Of a DNA stretch of 64,000 nucleotides, positions 44,632 through 53,634 are shown one piece after another. The stretch comes from Cellvibrionaceae bacterium (GTDB lineage Bacteria; Pseudomonadota; Gammaproteobacteria; Pseudomonadales; Cellvibrionaceae). The position numbers and the translations under genes were made by a program. Each line of letters begins with the position of its first letter. The first letter of the stretch is position 1. The notes beneath the pieces are model-generated. The model ran no database searches and was not told the DNA's origin. It saw only the letters and a list, made by a program, of their open reading frames with translations. The stretch is taken from contig JAGKWQ010000007.1 of NCBI GenBank assembly GCA_021151825.1, positions 124,001 through 188,000 of the forward strand, read 5' to 3'.

Positions 44632-44913
44632 TTAATGTGGTGTGATTTTAGTCCCGTCGCATTGATCTTTATGTTTCTCTACTTTGGTTTTACATACCCA
44701 ATGCTTATCCTTTTCTTTGCAATGTGCGGGTTTTACCGCTTCATAGCATGTCTCTTTTTTCTTTGCTTCTGCTGCCGCTTTGACTTCGGTTTCGCCGATG
44801 GCTTGTGCTTCCGTAGATCCTTTACCGTGAACCCAATGTTCTTTTTTATCGCCTTCGGCCCAAACAGAAGTTGCTAATAAAAGTAGTGCGGGAATTAAAA
44901 TCATTTTTTTCAT
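44632..44913 (-). CDS. Small exported Lys/Glu-rich protein with four cysteines
   Basis: A 93-residue protein with a signal peptide (MILIPALLLLATSVWA, cleavage near residue 19). The mature 74 residues are highly charged (EAKKKETCYEAVKPAHCKEKDKHWVCKTKVEKHKDQCDG) with four cysteines spaced for two disulfides. No family recognised. GAGGACG is a good ribosome site, and a shared terminator separates it from the receptor gene. Periplasmic; role unknown. Confidence 0.7.
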   Translation of the reverse strand: MKKMILIPALLLLATSVWAEGDKKEHWVHGKGSTEAQAIGETEVKAAAEAKKKETCYEAVKPAHCKEKDKHWVCKTKVEKHKDQCDGTKITPH

Positions 44914-45194
44914 AAAAACGTCCTCTGCAAACTTAGGGGGATTTTCCTGCCATAAAAATAAAAGTATTCATGGCAGGAAATTTATAGACGGTTTTTTTGT
45001 AACCTGAAATACCCTTTGTTTTTAAGGTTTTTATTTTATATTTGGTTTTTAATAATCAGGACGACTCGGATGACAGTGGAAAATGTTGTGGCGTGTTTAA
45101 TATTGTTCTATAAAAAAGAGAAGGATCTGGACGTAATTCGATATTAATAAAATGACCCATAATTTGTTTTTAATTTTTATTAAAGGACCTTGTA

Positions 45195-45776
45195 ATGAAA
45201 AAAACCAATATCCCTTTTAATTACTTTGAGGCGGCAACACGCTGGTTTGGACGCAGTGCAGACAAACTGGATCATATCGAACGATCCGCCCTGGAGCATG
45301 TGATAAAGCACCAGGCTATGACGGAAGACCTGACTCGTAAACTGGATCAGTCAGCGACGGTTGGGGAGCGCCTTGCGGATCGGGTGGCGGCGTTTGGTGG
45401 TTCCTGGTTCTTTATCGGGTTATTTGGCGGCTTTATGATTTTCTGGGCAATTCTGAATACCGAAATTCTGGGGAAAACTGCCTTTGATCCTTATCCTTAT
45501 GTGTTTTTAAATCTGGTGCTATCAATGTTGGCTGCAGTACAGGCGCCTGTCATTTTAATGAGCCAAAATCGGCAATCAGCAAAAGACCGCCAAATCACCA
45601 TGCACGATTATGAGGTGAACCTGAAGGCAGAAATCGAAATTATGGCATTGCACGATAAATTGGATGCGCTCAGGGGGGAGCACTTAACTGACATTATTAA
45701 CCAGCAGCAAAAACAAATAGAGCTATTGACCCAATTGCTGCAATCAGAAAAGCAGCAGGGGGACGATAGGCGCTAG
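45195..45776 (+). CDS. DUF1003 family membrane protein
   Basis: A 193-residue protein. DUF1003 signature: TVGERLADRVAAFGGSWFFIGLFGGFMIFWAILNTEIL, then DPYPYVFLNLVLSMLAAVQAPVILMSQNRQSAKDRQITMHDYEVNLKAE, with two membrane helices and flanking amphipathic helices. The C-terminus is a Gln-rich coiled coil (DIINQQQKQIELLTQLLQSEKQQ). Function is unknown. Ribosome site AAAGGACC. A stand-alone gene with no visible partner; the Fur-like operon begins downstream. Confidence 0.88.
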   Translation: MKKTNIPFNYFEAATRWFGRSADKLDHIERSALEHVIKHQAMTEDLTRKLDQSATVGERLADRVAAFGGSWFFIGLFGGFMIFWAILNTEILGKTAFDPYPYVFLNLVLSMLAAVQAPVILMSQNRQSAKDRQITMHDYEVNLKAEIEIMALHDKLDALRGEHLTDIINQQQKQIELLTQLLQSEKQQGDDRR

Positions 45777-45844
45777 GCAACCGTGGGCCTAAACACTTCT
45801 TTCCCCAAACTTTCATTGCCTTTAAAACTTTAGATGTCATAAAA

Positions 45845-45859
45845 TGAGAAAAATTATCA
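45845..45859. promoter_or_regulatory. Putative Fur box before the DUF3649-PepSY-DUF3325 operon
   Basis: TGAGAAAAATTATCA has a perfect right half (ATTATCA) and a TGA-led left half, agreeing with the 7-1-7 Fur motif at 11 of 14 positions. It lies 67 bases before the first ATG of the operon, whose proteins are of types found in iron-uptake operons. Confidence 0.55.
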
Positions 45860-45925
45860 TTTAAGAGCTTTACACTCCTGTTAAATCATCAGAGTTCGAG
45901 GTGCTGGCGTATTGCCAGAATCATT

Positions 45926-46222
45926 ATGTCTACATCAACACTTTCAACCCGCCACGTGATTGCGCGTATCGGCGCCGGCGTCCTCGGCGGTTATGCCTTT
46001 GTGTGGGGCTTTATCGCCTTGGGTCTGTCCGGATTCTACGCGTTGGGAATGCCATTTCATGATGCGGAAGCCCTGTCTAATATCCTCGGTTTTTTGCTGT
46101 TTCTCATTGTATTTTTATGGGCTTTTGCTGCATCCAATTTGAATCGGGTGTGGGTGGTATTGGTCGGTGGCGGTGTGGTAATGACCGGCATCGGTGCCCT
46201 GATTCAACAATCGTTGCTCTAA
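45926..46222 (+). CDS. DUF3649 family small membrane protein of an iron-linked operon
   Basis: A 98-residue protein with three hydrophobic helices (ARIGAGVLGGYAFVWGFIALG, NILGFLLFLIVFLWAFA, VWVVLVGGGVVMTGIGALI). The pattern and the position before a PepSY-domain protein identify DUF3649, which is typically found with PepSY-TM and DUF3325 proteins next to siderophore genes. The exact role is not established. It begins the three-gene operon; AAGGAGG follows its stop and serves the next gene. Confidence 0.8.
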   Translation: MSTSTLSTRHVIARIGAGVLGGYAFVWGFIALGLSGFYALGMPFHDAEALSNILGFLLFLIVFLWAFAASNLNRVWVVLVGGGVVMTGIGALIQQSLL

Positions 46223-46232
46223 GGAGGCTTCC

Positions 46233-47921
46233 ATGTTCCAGAACTTTCGTTTGTCCATGGCGTGGTTGCATACCTGGTTTGGCCTGGTATTGGGCTTTGT
46301 GTTGATGGCGGTATTTTTCTTTGGCGCGCTGTCGGTGTTTGATCGCGAGATAGATCGCTGGGCAATTCCGGAGTCGCGTTTTGAACCGCAACCCATGCCA
46401 TCATTTGATAATTTATTGAAGCCGATTTTTGAAAGCATTCAACCCGGCAAGGAAGATCTTGATTTTGTTCGCGACAAGGTAAATGGGCCTCTGCCAGAGC
46501 GTTTTGAAACTGTTGTTACCTGGGGGGCTTACACTACCCATCGCGATCCGGTGTTGAGTATTTTTGCCGGTTATGAAGTGCCGAATGCAAAAGAGCCGGA
46601 CGTGACGGTATTTGGCAGCCGTACTATTGATCCACGTACCGGCGTAGCGTTTCCTGATGATCAGTTGAAAATCGGCAGCGGCTTTTTTTATCCACTGCAT
46701 TACAGCCTGCATTTCCATTGGGCGAATTTAGGCTACTGGATTGTGGGCTTTGCATCGTTGATTATGCTGGCGGCGCTGGTGAGCGGTGTGGTTATGCATC
46801 GCAAAATATTCCGTGAGTTGTTTACTTTCCGCCCTAAAAAAAGCACCCAGCGTAGCACGCTGGATTTGCATAACCTTACCGGTGTTGTCGCACTGCCATT
46901 TCACTTTTTCTTTGCCTTCACTGGTTTGGTAATTTTTGCCGGTATTTATTTTCCGGTGTCACATACCCAAATGAAACCTTTACATGACCAGCATGAGGTA
47001 GTGGAGTCGCAGGAAACCGGTTTGCCGCATGATCGCGCTGGCGTAGCTGCACCGATTGCGTCGGTAGATGCCATGGTAATTGAGGCGAAGCGCCGTTGGG
47101 CCGAACGCGGTATGGGCGGCGATGTTGGTTTCCTTACCCTGCGTCACGTTGGCGATACCAATGGTTATGTGAGTATTTATCGCGCCGGTACGGACCGTAT
47201 TGCGTTGACTGGCCAGGGTATTCACTTCAAAGCCAGCACCGGTGAAGTACTGCGTGAAGATCCGCCATCAACGGCAGTTGAAAGCATTAACGAATTCCTG
47301 ACTGGTCTGCATTTACAGCATTTCCGTCACTGGATGCTGCGTTGGTTGTACGTATTGGGCGGCCTTGCGGGCTGTGTGTGTATAGCGACCGGTTTTATTT
47401 TCTTTGTCGAAAAACGTAAGCGCCAATATGCGAAAGAAGGCAGTCAAAACGGTCGCATCGTTGATGCGCTCGCGGTTACTACTGTGACCGGTATGTTGCT
47501 GGCAACTTTGGGAATCCTGATTGCCAACCGTTTGCTGCCAGCCAGCTTGGCTGCTGGATGGCCCGGCCGTGGCGATCTGGAAGAGTACCTTTTCTGGGGC
47601 ACCTGGGTTGCGGCCATGATCCATGCCTTCGTGCGTAGCGCACCGGTAGTGCAGGGGAAAATCAACCCTGCATGGCGCGAGCAATGTTTGGCATTGGCTG
47701 TGCTCGCACCGGTGACTGTATTGCTGAATTGGGTGACGACGGGTGATCATCTGGCCAAAACCTTGAGTGAAGGCTATTGGCCGGTGGCCGGTCTGGATTT
47801 ATCGATCCTGGTTGGTGGTGTTTTAGCGTTGATCGCCGCACGCCATTTGCGCCGTAAAGAGCAAGGGGCTCCAGCCCAGGGTGTGGCCGGCTTTGCCGAT
47901 GCAGGAGTGCAACATGGTTAA
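46233..47921 (+). CDS. PepSY-associated transmembrane protein (PiuB-like, iron-related reductase candidate)
   Basis: A 562-residue protein with four main membrane helices: FRLSMAWLHTWFGLVLGFVLMAVFFFGALS, ALHYSLHFHWANLGYWIVGFASLIMLAALVSGVVMH-type segment, DLHNLTGVVALPFHFFFAFTGLVIFAG, and LHLQHFRHWMLRWLYVLGGLAGCVCIATGFIF, plus further helices near the C-terminus. Conserved histidines in helices suggest haem binding, as proposed for PepSY-TM proteins that reduce siderophore-bound iron. Ribosome site AAGGAGG is ideal. It overlaps the DUF3325 gene by eight bases. Confidence 0.85.
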   Translation: MFQNFRLSMAWLHTWFGLVLGFVLMAVFFFGALSVFDREIDRWAIPESRFEPQPMPSFDNLLKPIFESIQPGKEDLDFVRDKVNGPLPERFETVVTWGAYTTHRDPVLSIFAGYEVPNAKEPDVTVFGSRTIDPRTGVAFPDDQLKIGSGFFYPLHYSLHFHWANLGYWIVGFASLIMLAALVSGVVMHRKIFRELFTFRPKKSTQRSTLDLHNLTGVVALPFHFFFAFTGLVIFAGIYFPVSHTQMKPLHDQHEVVESQETGLPHDRAGVAAPIASVDAMVIEAKRRWAERGMGGDVGFLTLRHVGDTNGYVSIYRAGTDRIALTGQGIHFKASTGEVLREDPPSTAVESINEFLTGLHLQHFRHWMLRWLYVLGGLAGCVCIATGFIFFVEKRKRQYAKEGSQNGRIVDALAVTTVTGMLLATLGILIANRLLPASLAAGWPGRGDLEEYLFWGTWVAAMIHAFVRSAPVVQGKINPAWREQCLALAVLAPVTVLLNWVTTGDHLAKTLSEGYWPVAGLDLSILVGGVLALIAARHLRRKEQGAPAQGVAGFADAGVQHG

Positions 47922-48231
47922 TTTGTTATTAGCTGCCGCTACCGTGTTATGTGTACTGGGTTTTGCGTGGTTAGCCTTGGCGATGGAAGTACATTGGAAG
48001 CAGGTACGCAATGACCAACCTACGCAAGGTACTGCAAAAATACTGCGCATATTAGGCAGCCTGTCGTTGTTTGTCTCATTGGTGTTGTGTCTGTTCACCG
48101 ACCATGCCTCTATGGCGTCATTAGTATGGGTGATGTTACTGGCAGCAGCAGCTTTGATAGTCGCATTCACCTTTACCTGGCGTCCGCGTTTGTTCTCCTT
48201 ACTGATTGTTTGGGCGAAAGCAGCTAATTAA
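47914..48231 (+). CDS. DUF3325 family membrane protein of the iron-linked operon
   Basis: Starts at ATG 47914 (GGAG seven bases before it), inside the end of the PepSY gene; 105 residues. Three helices (LLLAAATVLCVLGFAWLALAM, ILGSLSLFVSLVLCLF, SLVWVMLLAAAALIVAFTF) and the final RPRLFSLLIVW are typical of DUF3325. Completes the DUF3649-PepSY-DUF3325 set. Function is unknown but the set is usually Fur-repressed, as the upstream site suggests here. Confidence 0.82.
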   Translation: MVNLLLAAATVLCVLGFAWLALAMEVHWKQVRNDQPTQGTAKILRILGSLSLFVSLVLCLFTDHASMASLVWVMLLAAAALIVAFTFTWRPRLFSLLIVWAKAAN

Positions 48232-48360
48232 TCTCGCCCTTGTGTTGATCTTCACATTCCCTTTCTTGCGCAATGTAATGGGGGCGATTACCAGGCGTTA
48301 TTAATTTAATGACGGTTGGTTGTTGTAAAAAAGCTGGAAGTAAAAAATCGCCGATCAAAA

Positions 48361-48395
48361 AAGGCACTTACGGAGCAATCTGTAAGTGCCTTTTT
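48361..48395. terminator. Bidirectional intrinsic terminator between DUF3325 and fumC
   Basis: Arms GGCACTTAC (48363-48371) and GTAAGTGCC (48382-48390) with an A-run before and T-run after. Placed between convergent genes, it can end transcription from both. Confidence 0.9.
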
Positions 48396-48424
48396 CTATT
48401 TGCCATTCCCTGGCAAACAATTCA

Positions 48425-49810
48425 TTAGTGGCCCACCATTTTTCCTGGCACTACCCACTCATCAAATTGCTCGCCAGTTACAAAACCCAAGGCGAGGGCT
48501 GACTCGCGCAAGCTGGTGCCTTCTTTGTGCGCTTTTTTGGCAATTTGTGCGGCTTTGTCGTAACCGATGTGGGTATTCAATGCGGTGACCAACATCAGTG
48601 AGCGCTCAACCAATTCATTAATGCGTGCACGATTCGGTTCAATGCCGACTGCACAATGATCATTAAAACTCACCATACCATCGGCCAGTAAACGCACGCT
48701 TTGCAAAAAGTTGTGTGCGACCATCGGACGGAACACATTGAGTTCAAAATTACCCGATGCACCACCGATATTAATTGCCACATCGTTACCCAATACTTGT
48801 GCGGCCAACATTGTCAGTGCTTCGCTTTGGGTGGGATTTACTTTGCCCGGCATAATTGATGAACCGGGTTCATTTTCCGGGATGCTGATTTCACCGATAC
48901 CACTGCGCGGGCCACTTGCTAACCAGCGTACATCGTTCGCGATCTTCATCAAACTTGCGGCGAGTGTTTTGAGTGAGCCATGTGCATGTACTAATGCATC
49001 GCATGAAGCCAGAGCTTCAAATTTGCTCGGTGCAGTGACGAACGGCAAGTTGGTCAATTGTGCGAGTTCAACAGCCACTTGTTCGGCATAACCTGTAGGC
49101 GCGTTCAAACCGGTTCCTACCGCCGTGCCGCCCAGCGCCAATTCACTCAAGTGCGGCAGCGCATCGCGCACATGTTTTTCGCCGTGATGTAATTGTGCAA
49201 CCCAACCCGAAATTTCCTGGCCTAATGTTAGCGGCGTTGCATCTTGCAAATGAGTGCGGCCAATTTTTACGATGTCATCAAATTCGCGCGCTTTGTTTTC
49301 CAATGTCGCGCGCAATTTTGCAATCGCCGGCAGCAAATGATTGGTGAGCGCTTCAACCGCAGCAACGTGCATTGCAGTAGGGAAAACATCGTTACTGGAT
49401 TGGCTACGATTGACATCGTCATTCGGATGGACCAAGCGTTCATCGCCACGTGGACCGCCGAGAATTTCGCTCGCGCGATTGGCGATCACTTCATTCAGAT
49501 TCATATTGGTTTGCGTACCGGAACCGGTTTGCCATACCACCAGCGGAAATTCATCGGGATGCTTGCCGGCGATAACTTCATCTGCTGCTGCAATAATCGC
49601 GTCGGTTTTTTTACTGTCTTGCAAACCCAGCGCGCAATTGACTTTGGCGGAAGCGCGTTTCACTTGCGCCAGCGCGCGGATAATCTCCAGCGGTTGGCGC
49701 TCGCCGGAAATATCAAAGTTTTGTAACGAGCGCTGCGTTTGCGCGCCCCACAAACGTTCAGCGGGAACATCAATGGGACCAAAGGTATCGCGTTCACTTC
49801 GTGTTTTCAT
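48425..49810 (-). CDS. fumC: Fumarate hydratase class II
   Basis: A 461-residue enzyme with the class II signature GSSIMPGKVNPTQSEAL, HPNDDVNRSQSSNDVFPTAMH and GRTHLQDATPLTLGQE. Catalyses fumarate to malate without an iron-sulfur cluster, so it can replace the iron-dependent fumarase under iron limitation. It lies downstream of a FagA-like gene with a Fur-like site before the pair; in Pseudomonas aeruginosa fagA-fumC-sodA form a Fur-controlled operon. sodA is not present here. Confidence 0.96.
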   Translation of the reverse strand: MKTRSERDTFGPIDVPAERLWGAQTQRSLQNFDISGERQPLEIIRALAQVKRASAKVNCALGLQDSKKTDAIIAAADEVIAGKHPDEFPLVVWQTGSGTQTNMNLNEVIANRASEILGGPRGDERLVHPNDDVNRSQSSNDVFPTAMHVAAVEALTNHLLPAIAKLRATLENKAREFDDIVKIGRTHLQDATPLTLGQEISGWVAQLHHGEKHVRDALPHLSELALGGTAVGTGLNAPTGYAEQVAVELAQLTNLPFVTAPSKFEALASCDALVHAHGSLKTLAASLMKIANDVRWLASGPRSGIGEISIPENEPGSSIMPGKVNPTQSEALTMLAAQVLGNDVAINIGGASGNFELNVFRPMVAHNFLQSVRLLADGMVSFNDHCAVGIEPNRARINELVERSLMLVTALNTHIGYDKAAQIAKKAHKEGTSLRESALALGFVTGEQFDEWVVPGKMVGH

Positions 49811-49908
49811 GTTGGGACCTTAAGTGTTCAAAAAAGATTGTTTGGAAAAAATATTCAGAAAGTAAATTAGGTAAATAAATGGTGTTGCGTAGTGGCGAGT
49901 TGAACGCA

Positions 49909-50280
49909 TTAAAAACACAAACTGTGTCGCACATAGTGACTCTGAAGCGCAAGCTCGCGCATCAGGCGTTGAATCTGGTTATCGCTTTGTACGTTGTCTG
50001 AAATTTGTTTGAGTGATTGTAGTGGTCGGTAAATATTGTCGAGACAAAGGCAGCGCCAATGCGCCGGAACCAGCTCATCAACGCAGGTTTCCAGCAGCAG
50101 CGTAAATTGGCTTTCATAATGCTGGCGCACTTCGTCGCTCGTGGGCGCCAAACCCTGGTTTTCCTCTGCTAGCCAATGGGCAATTAACAACGGGTTATCC
50201 GGCTCTTCACCCCAACGGATTTTGTGGCGGATATGGGCAAGCTCCATAGATCTGACCGGACAGTGTACGGGGAGTTGCAT
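49909..50280 (-). CDS. FagA-like protein (Fur-associated gene), upstream of fumC
   Basis: Starts at ATG 50280 (GGAG about 10 bases before); 123 residues. No membrane helix; the central motif FTLLLETCVDELVPAHWRCLCLDNIYRPLQSL agrees with what is remembered of FagA of pseudomonads, and the gene lies directly upstream of fumC in the same direction, 98 bases apart, behind a Fur-like site. An upstream ATG at 50337 gives a longer frame but would place the start beside the Fur-like site. FagA's biochemical function is unknown. The name is a by-eye assignment strongly helped by context, so it should be confirmed by a search. Confidence 0.6.
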   Translation of the reverse strand: MQLPVHCPVRSMELAHIRHKIRWGEEPDNPLLIAHWLAEENQGLAPTSDEVRQHYESQFTLLLETCVDELVPAHWRCLCLDNIYRPLQSLKQISDNVQSDNQIQRLMRELALQSHYVRHSLCF

Positions 50281-50355
50281 GAGTGAATGTCTCCAGGGTC
50301 TGGTTAGCAGAAAATCACGACTATAAAGATAAAGCAAATATTTACCAAGTGTTAA

Positions 50356-50370
50356 TGAAAACTATTATCA
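50356..50370. promoter_or_regulatory. Putative Fur box between fagA-like/fumC and the second TonB receptor
   Basis: TGAAAACTATTATCA has a perfect right half of the 7-1-7 Fur motif and shares TGAAAAC with the site at 42273. It lies between divergent units, 76 bases from the fagA-like start and 94 bases from the receptor start, and could control both. Confidence 0.6.
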
Positions 50371-50463
50371 TTTGATATAAAATGGCGCGCCGTTCAGTCT
50401 GACAGTAACTTCTCCAATCGTGATCGAAAATCCATAGAAAGATTCGAGCAGATAGGAGCAGGC

Positions 50464-52740
50464 ATGAATAGGGCCAATAACATTTATCACTTGGGGAAAA
50501 TTTTCATGCGCCAACAACCTCATCGCAGATTGCACCAACTTCATCCGCTTACGCACGCATTGCGTAACGCCAGCCTCGGTTTGTTGCTGGTTGGTTTAAC
50601 GGCCAGTCCATTGGCCCTGGCAGATACTGCGAAGGAAGACGCGCAAACGACTAACAAAGCCGCAGAAGCTAAACGCTTAAAAGCTGTGAAGGTAACGGCT
50701 GATGCTACCGACGGCGGCGCTGAAAGTGGTTACCGTACGGAAACGGTTTCCGGTGTGGGCGCCTGGGAAGGGCGCAGCCTGCAAGACACCCCTTACTCAC
50801 TCAATATTTTTTCCGAAGAATTGATCGAGAACCTTCAGGCCACAACGCCCGATCAGGTTTATCGCGTCAACCCGACTACGCAATTAGTGCGGTCCCAGCA
50901 TGAGAACAACCAGCCGCGGATTATGATGCGCGGTTTCTCCGTGCAACGTTCTTATCGCGATGGTGTACCGGACGATCAGTACAACCACAGTGCCACCATG
51001 GAAGACACATCGCGCATCGAAATCCTCAATGGACTTTCGGGCTTTTTGTACGGTGCGAACAACGTTGGCGGTGTTACCAATTACGTGACCAAGCGTTCAA
51101 CCGAAGAGCGCATGAACCAACTGACATTAAGCAGCCTTGGCGGGGATAGTTGGTATGCCCACGGCGATTTTGGTGGCAAATTTGATCGCGACGGCAAATA
51201 CGGCTATCGCGTTAATCTGGTAGAGCAGGGTGGCGATGGTTCTATTAAAAACCAGGCCGTCGAGAAAACTTTTTACAGCCTGGCGTTCGATGGTTATTTG
51301 TTTGAGGATTTCTGGGTACAAATCCACGCTATGGATTACACCTACGATGTGAACGGCTCACAAACCTATTGGTACTTTGCCAACGGCGTTAAACGCCCCT
51401 CGGCGGACAGCATCGATAACGACATTTCCTGGGGGCAACCCTGGACCAACCGCTGGTATGACTACAACCGTTACGGCACCAACCTGAAATGGCAGATCAG
51501 CGAAAACGTGGCATTGCGTGGGGCGTATATCGACAACCGTGGCGCGCGCGGATCGGAAAGCACCAGCAACACCATCGCCGCTAATGGCACTTACAGCCAG
51601 GTGATTTCCGGTGTTTATACCTCCGGTTTGGACACACTGCTTAGCGACCAGAAGGATTCCGGGGCGGCACTCTATCTGGATGTGTTGTTCGCCACTGGCT
51701 CGGTAGCGCACAAACTCACCACGGGATACCAATACAGCGACAGTTTTCAATATCGTTACACCGGTGGTGCCAGCGCTGCGAACATCAACCTCACCGGCTT
51801 GTCTATGTCATCCCCGGCTTACATCCCTCGTCCAACCAACGTGGCGCCGGTCAAGCGCGGCGTCATTACCCTGAGCAGCAATACCGAATACCGCAGCCTG
51901 ATCATTGGGGATGACATCACTTTCAATGATCAATGGTCGGCCTTGCTCGGTGCGGCGCATACGAATATCACCCAAAAAACCGGTGCCGGTTACGACAAAT
52001 CGGCGCTGACGCCATCTGTTTCCATCTTGTTCAAGCCAGTAGAAACAGTCACTACCTATGTCAGTTATATAGAGTCACTGGAGTCCGGTAGCGTTGCCAG
52101 CGATTTGTACAATGGCGTTGCGGTTGTCAACAAAGGCGAAGTGTTTGACCCATTGACCAGCGAGCAATTTGAGATCGGGGCCAAAACCGCCGTTGGCCAG
52201 ATAGCACTGGATGCCGCCCTATTCCGTATCGAAAAAGGCTTGCAGTACTACGACATTACTAATCCTAAAACACCACGCTATGTTCAGGATGGCCTGCAAG
52301 TTCATCAGGGGATTGAGCTGACAGCGACGGGCAACCTGACTGAACACCTTAACCTCATTGGTGGTTTTACCTGGCTTGATCCTGAAGTGAAAAAGCAAAA
52401 ACAAAAACCGGCGATAGAAGGCAAAGCGCCTATTGATGTGGCCGAGAAAATTGCGAAAGCACGTCTCGAATACACAGTTCCTTCGCTGCCTAACCTGAGT
52501 CTGTCAGCGGCGGTGAATTACAACGGTGCGAGCTATGGCGATGACATCAATACCGATAAAGTGCCCGATTACACCTTGTTTGATCTCGGTGCCCGCTACC
52601 AAATTGATGTAGCGGAAAAGCTGGTTACCTTCCGCGCTGACTTGCACAACCTCACCAATGAGCACTACTGGAACGGCTTCAACGGTACCCGTATCGGCGA
52701 TCCGCGCACGCTGATGCTTTCCGTCACTGCCGAGTTTTAA
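50464..52740 (+). CDS. TonB-dependent siderophore receptor, second copy type
   Basis: A 758-residue receptor. Start ATG has AGGAG five bases upstream; the signal peptide is long (about 51 residues), ending LTASPLALA. After a Lys/Ala-rich stretch and the TonB box-like LKAVKVTADA the plug shows LQDTPYSLNIFSEELIENLQATTPDQVYRVNPTTQLV and MMRGFSVQRSYRDGVPD; the barrel ends LMLSVTAEF with a C-terminal Phe. It differs clearly from the receptor at 42331, so it probably takes a different ferric chelate. Divergent from the fagA-like gene with a Fur-like site between. Confidence 0.9.
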   Translation: MNRANNIYHLGKIFMRQQPHRRLHQLHPLTHALRNASLGLLLVGLTASPLALADTAKEDAQTTNKAAEAKRLKAVKVTADATDGGAESGYRTETVSGVGAWEGRSLQDTPYSLNIFSEELIENLQATTPDQVYRVNPTTQLVRSQHENNQPRIMMRGFSVQRSYRDGVPDDQYNHSATMEDTSRIEILNGLSGFLYGANNVGGVTNYVTKRSTEERMNQLTLSSLGGDSWYAHGDFGGKFDRDGKYGYRVNLVEQGGDGSIKNQAVEKTFYSLAFDGYLFEDFWVQIHAMDYTYDVNGSQTYWYFANGVKRPSADSIDNDISWGQPWTNRWYDYNRYGTNLKWQISENVALRGAYIDNRGARGSESTSNTIAANGTYSQVISGVYTSGLDTLLSDQKDSGAALYLDVLFATGSVAHKLTTGYQYSDSFQYRYTGGASAANINLTGLSMSSPAYIPRPTNVAPVKRGVITLSSNTEYRSLIIGDDITFNDQWSALLGAAHTNITQKTGAGYDKSALTPSVSILFKPVETVTTYVSYIESLESGSVASDLYNGVAVVNKGEVFDPLTSEQFEIGAKTAVGQIALDAALFRIEKGLQYYDITNPKTPRYVQDGLQVHQGIELTATGNLTEHLNLIGGFTWLDPEVKKQKQKPAIEGKAPIDVAEKIAKARLEYTVPSLPNLSLSAAVNYNGASYGDDINTDKVPDYTLFDLGARYQIDVAEKLVTFRADLHNLTNEHYWNGFNGTRIGDPRTLMLSVTAEF

Positions 52741-53106
52741 TCAGTATCAGGAATGATTTTATCCTTCGCTCCAGGGATGGAGCAGCGCAGATACACTCAA
52801 CAATACAGTTAAAAAATTTTGCTTATTGCACCAATCGGCTAAGCAGCGCCTGTAAACATCCAAAGCAGAAAAATCTATTACAAAAAAGTGGATACCGGTA
52901 ACTACTACTGTTATCCGCACAACATTATGTTGAGCCTGAACGTCAAATTTTAATTGAGTGCCAGAACAACATAATCAACACGTTCTCGTAGCGCTGGATT
53001 GCGATTCCAGTGTTCCGGTTTTATTTTCGCTACAAGAAAAATTTATGTATTACACTGCAATGCAGGAATTTCAATCGTCTAGCCAATCATATTATTAAGG
53101 TACGTT
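52741..53106. other. 366-base region without a convincing gene
   Basis: No frame with a ribosome site or protein-like composition is seen, apart from an out-of-phase frame overlapping the next gene. No terminator-like hairpin with a T-run was recognised. The right end (AAGGTACGTT before 53107) provides the ribosome site of the DUF454 gene. Confidence 0.35.
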
Positions 53107-53493
53107 ATGCAAGAAACGGAACCCTGGACACTGGTGCGTTTATGTTATGCGCTATTGGCAAGTGTGGCTCTCGCGTTGGGTTTCATAGGGTTATTTTTGC
53201 CGTTGCTCCCCACAACCCCTTTTATATTGGTCGCCGCCTGGGCTGCACCTAAAGGTTCACCACGTTTACATCGCTGGTTATTGAGCCACCCGCAAATCGG
53301 CCCGCTACTTCATGCGTGGCACACCAACCGGGCAGTGCCGCGCCGCGCAAAATGGCTCGCCTGTATCACTATGTCAGTAAGCTGGATTGGAATGCTGGTG
53401 ATGGGAATGAACTGGATGGTGCTCGGTGTAATGGCGCTACTTTTTATTTCGGTATCAACCTACTTAATTACTCGCCCTGAGCCTGTGAAATGA
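53107..53493 (+). CDS. DUF454 family membrane protein (YbaN-like)
   Basis: A 128-residue protein with the YbaN pattern: ALGFIGLFLPLLPTTPFILVAAWAAPKGSPRLHRWLLSHPQIGPLLHAWHTNRAVPRRAKWLA, where the LPLLPTTPF motif and the WLL-HPxxG segment are the family hallmark, plus a C-terminal pair of helices. Inner-membrane protein of unknown role. A good AAGGT ribosome site. Stands alone. Confidence 0.9.
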   Translation: MQETEPWTLVRLCYALLASVALALGFIGLFLPLLPTTPFILVAAWAAPKGSPRLHRWLLSHPQIGPLLHAWHTNRAVPRRAKWLACITMSVSWIGMLVMGMNWMVLGVMALLFISVSTYLITRPEPVK

Positions 53494-53634
53494 TAATTAG
53501 CGGAAAGCCGAAATTTTAAAAATTGACCTTTCAGCACAGCACAATTTAATTTCTACATTAAATCCGTTTAACAAATATTTCCAATTGGCCGGCCCGGTTT
53601 TCCCTTTGAAACAGGGTGCGCAGCGAAGGGGGGG

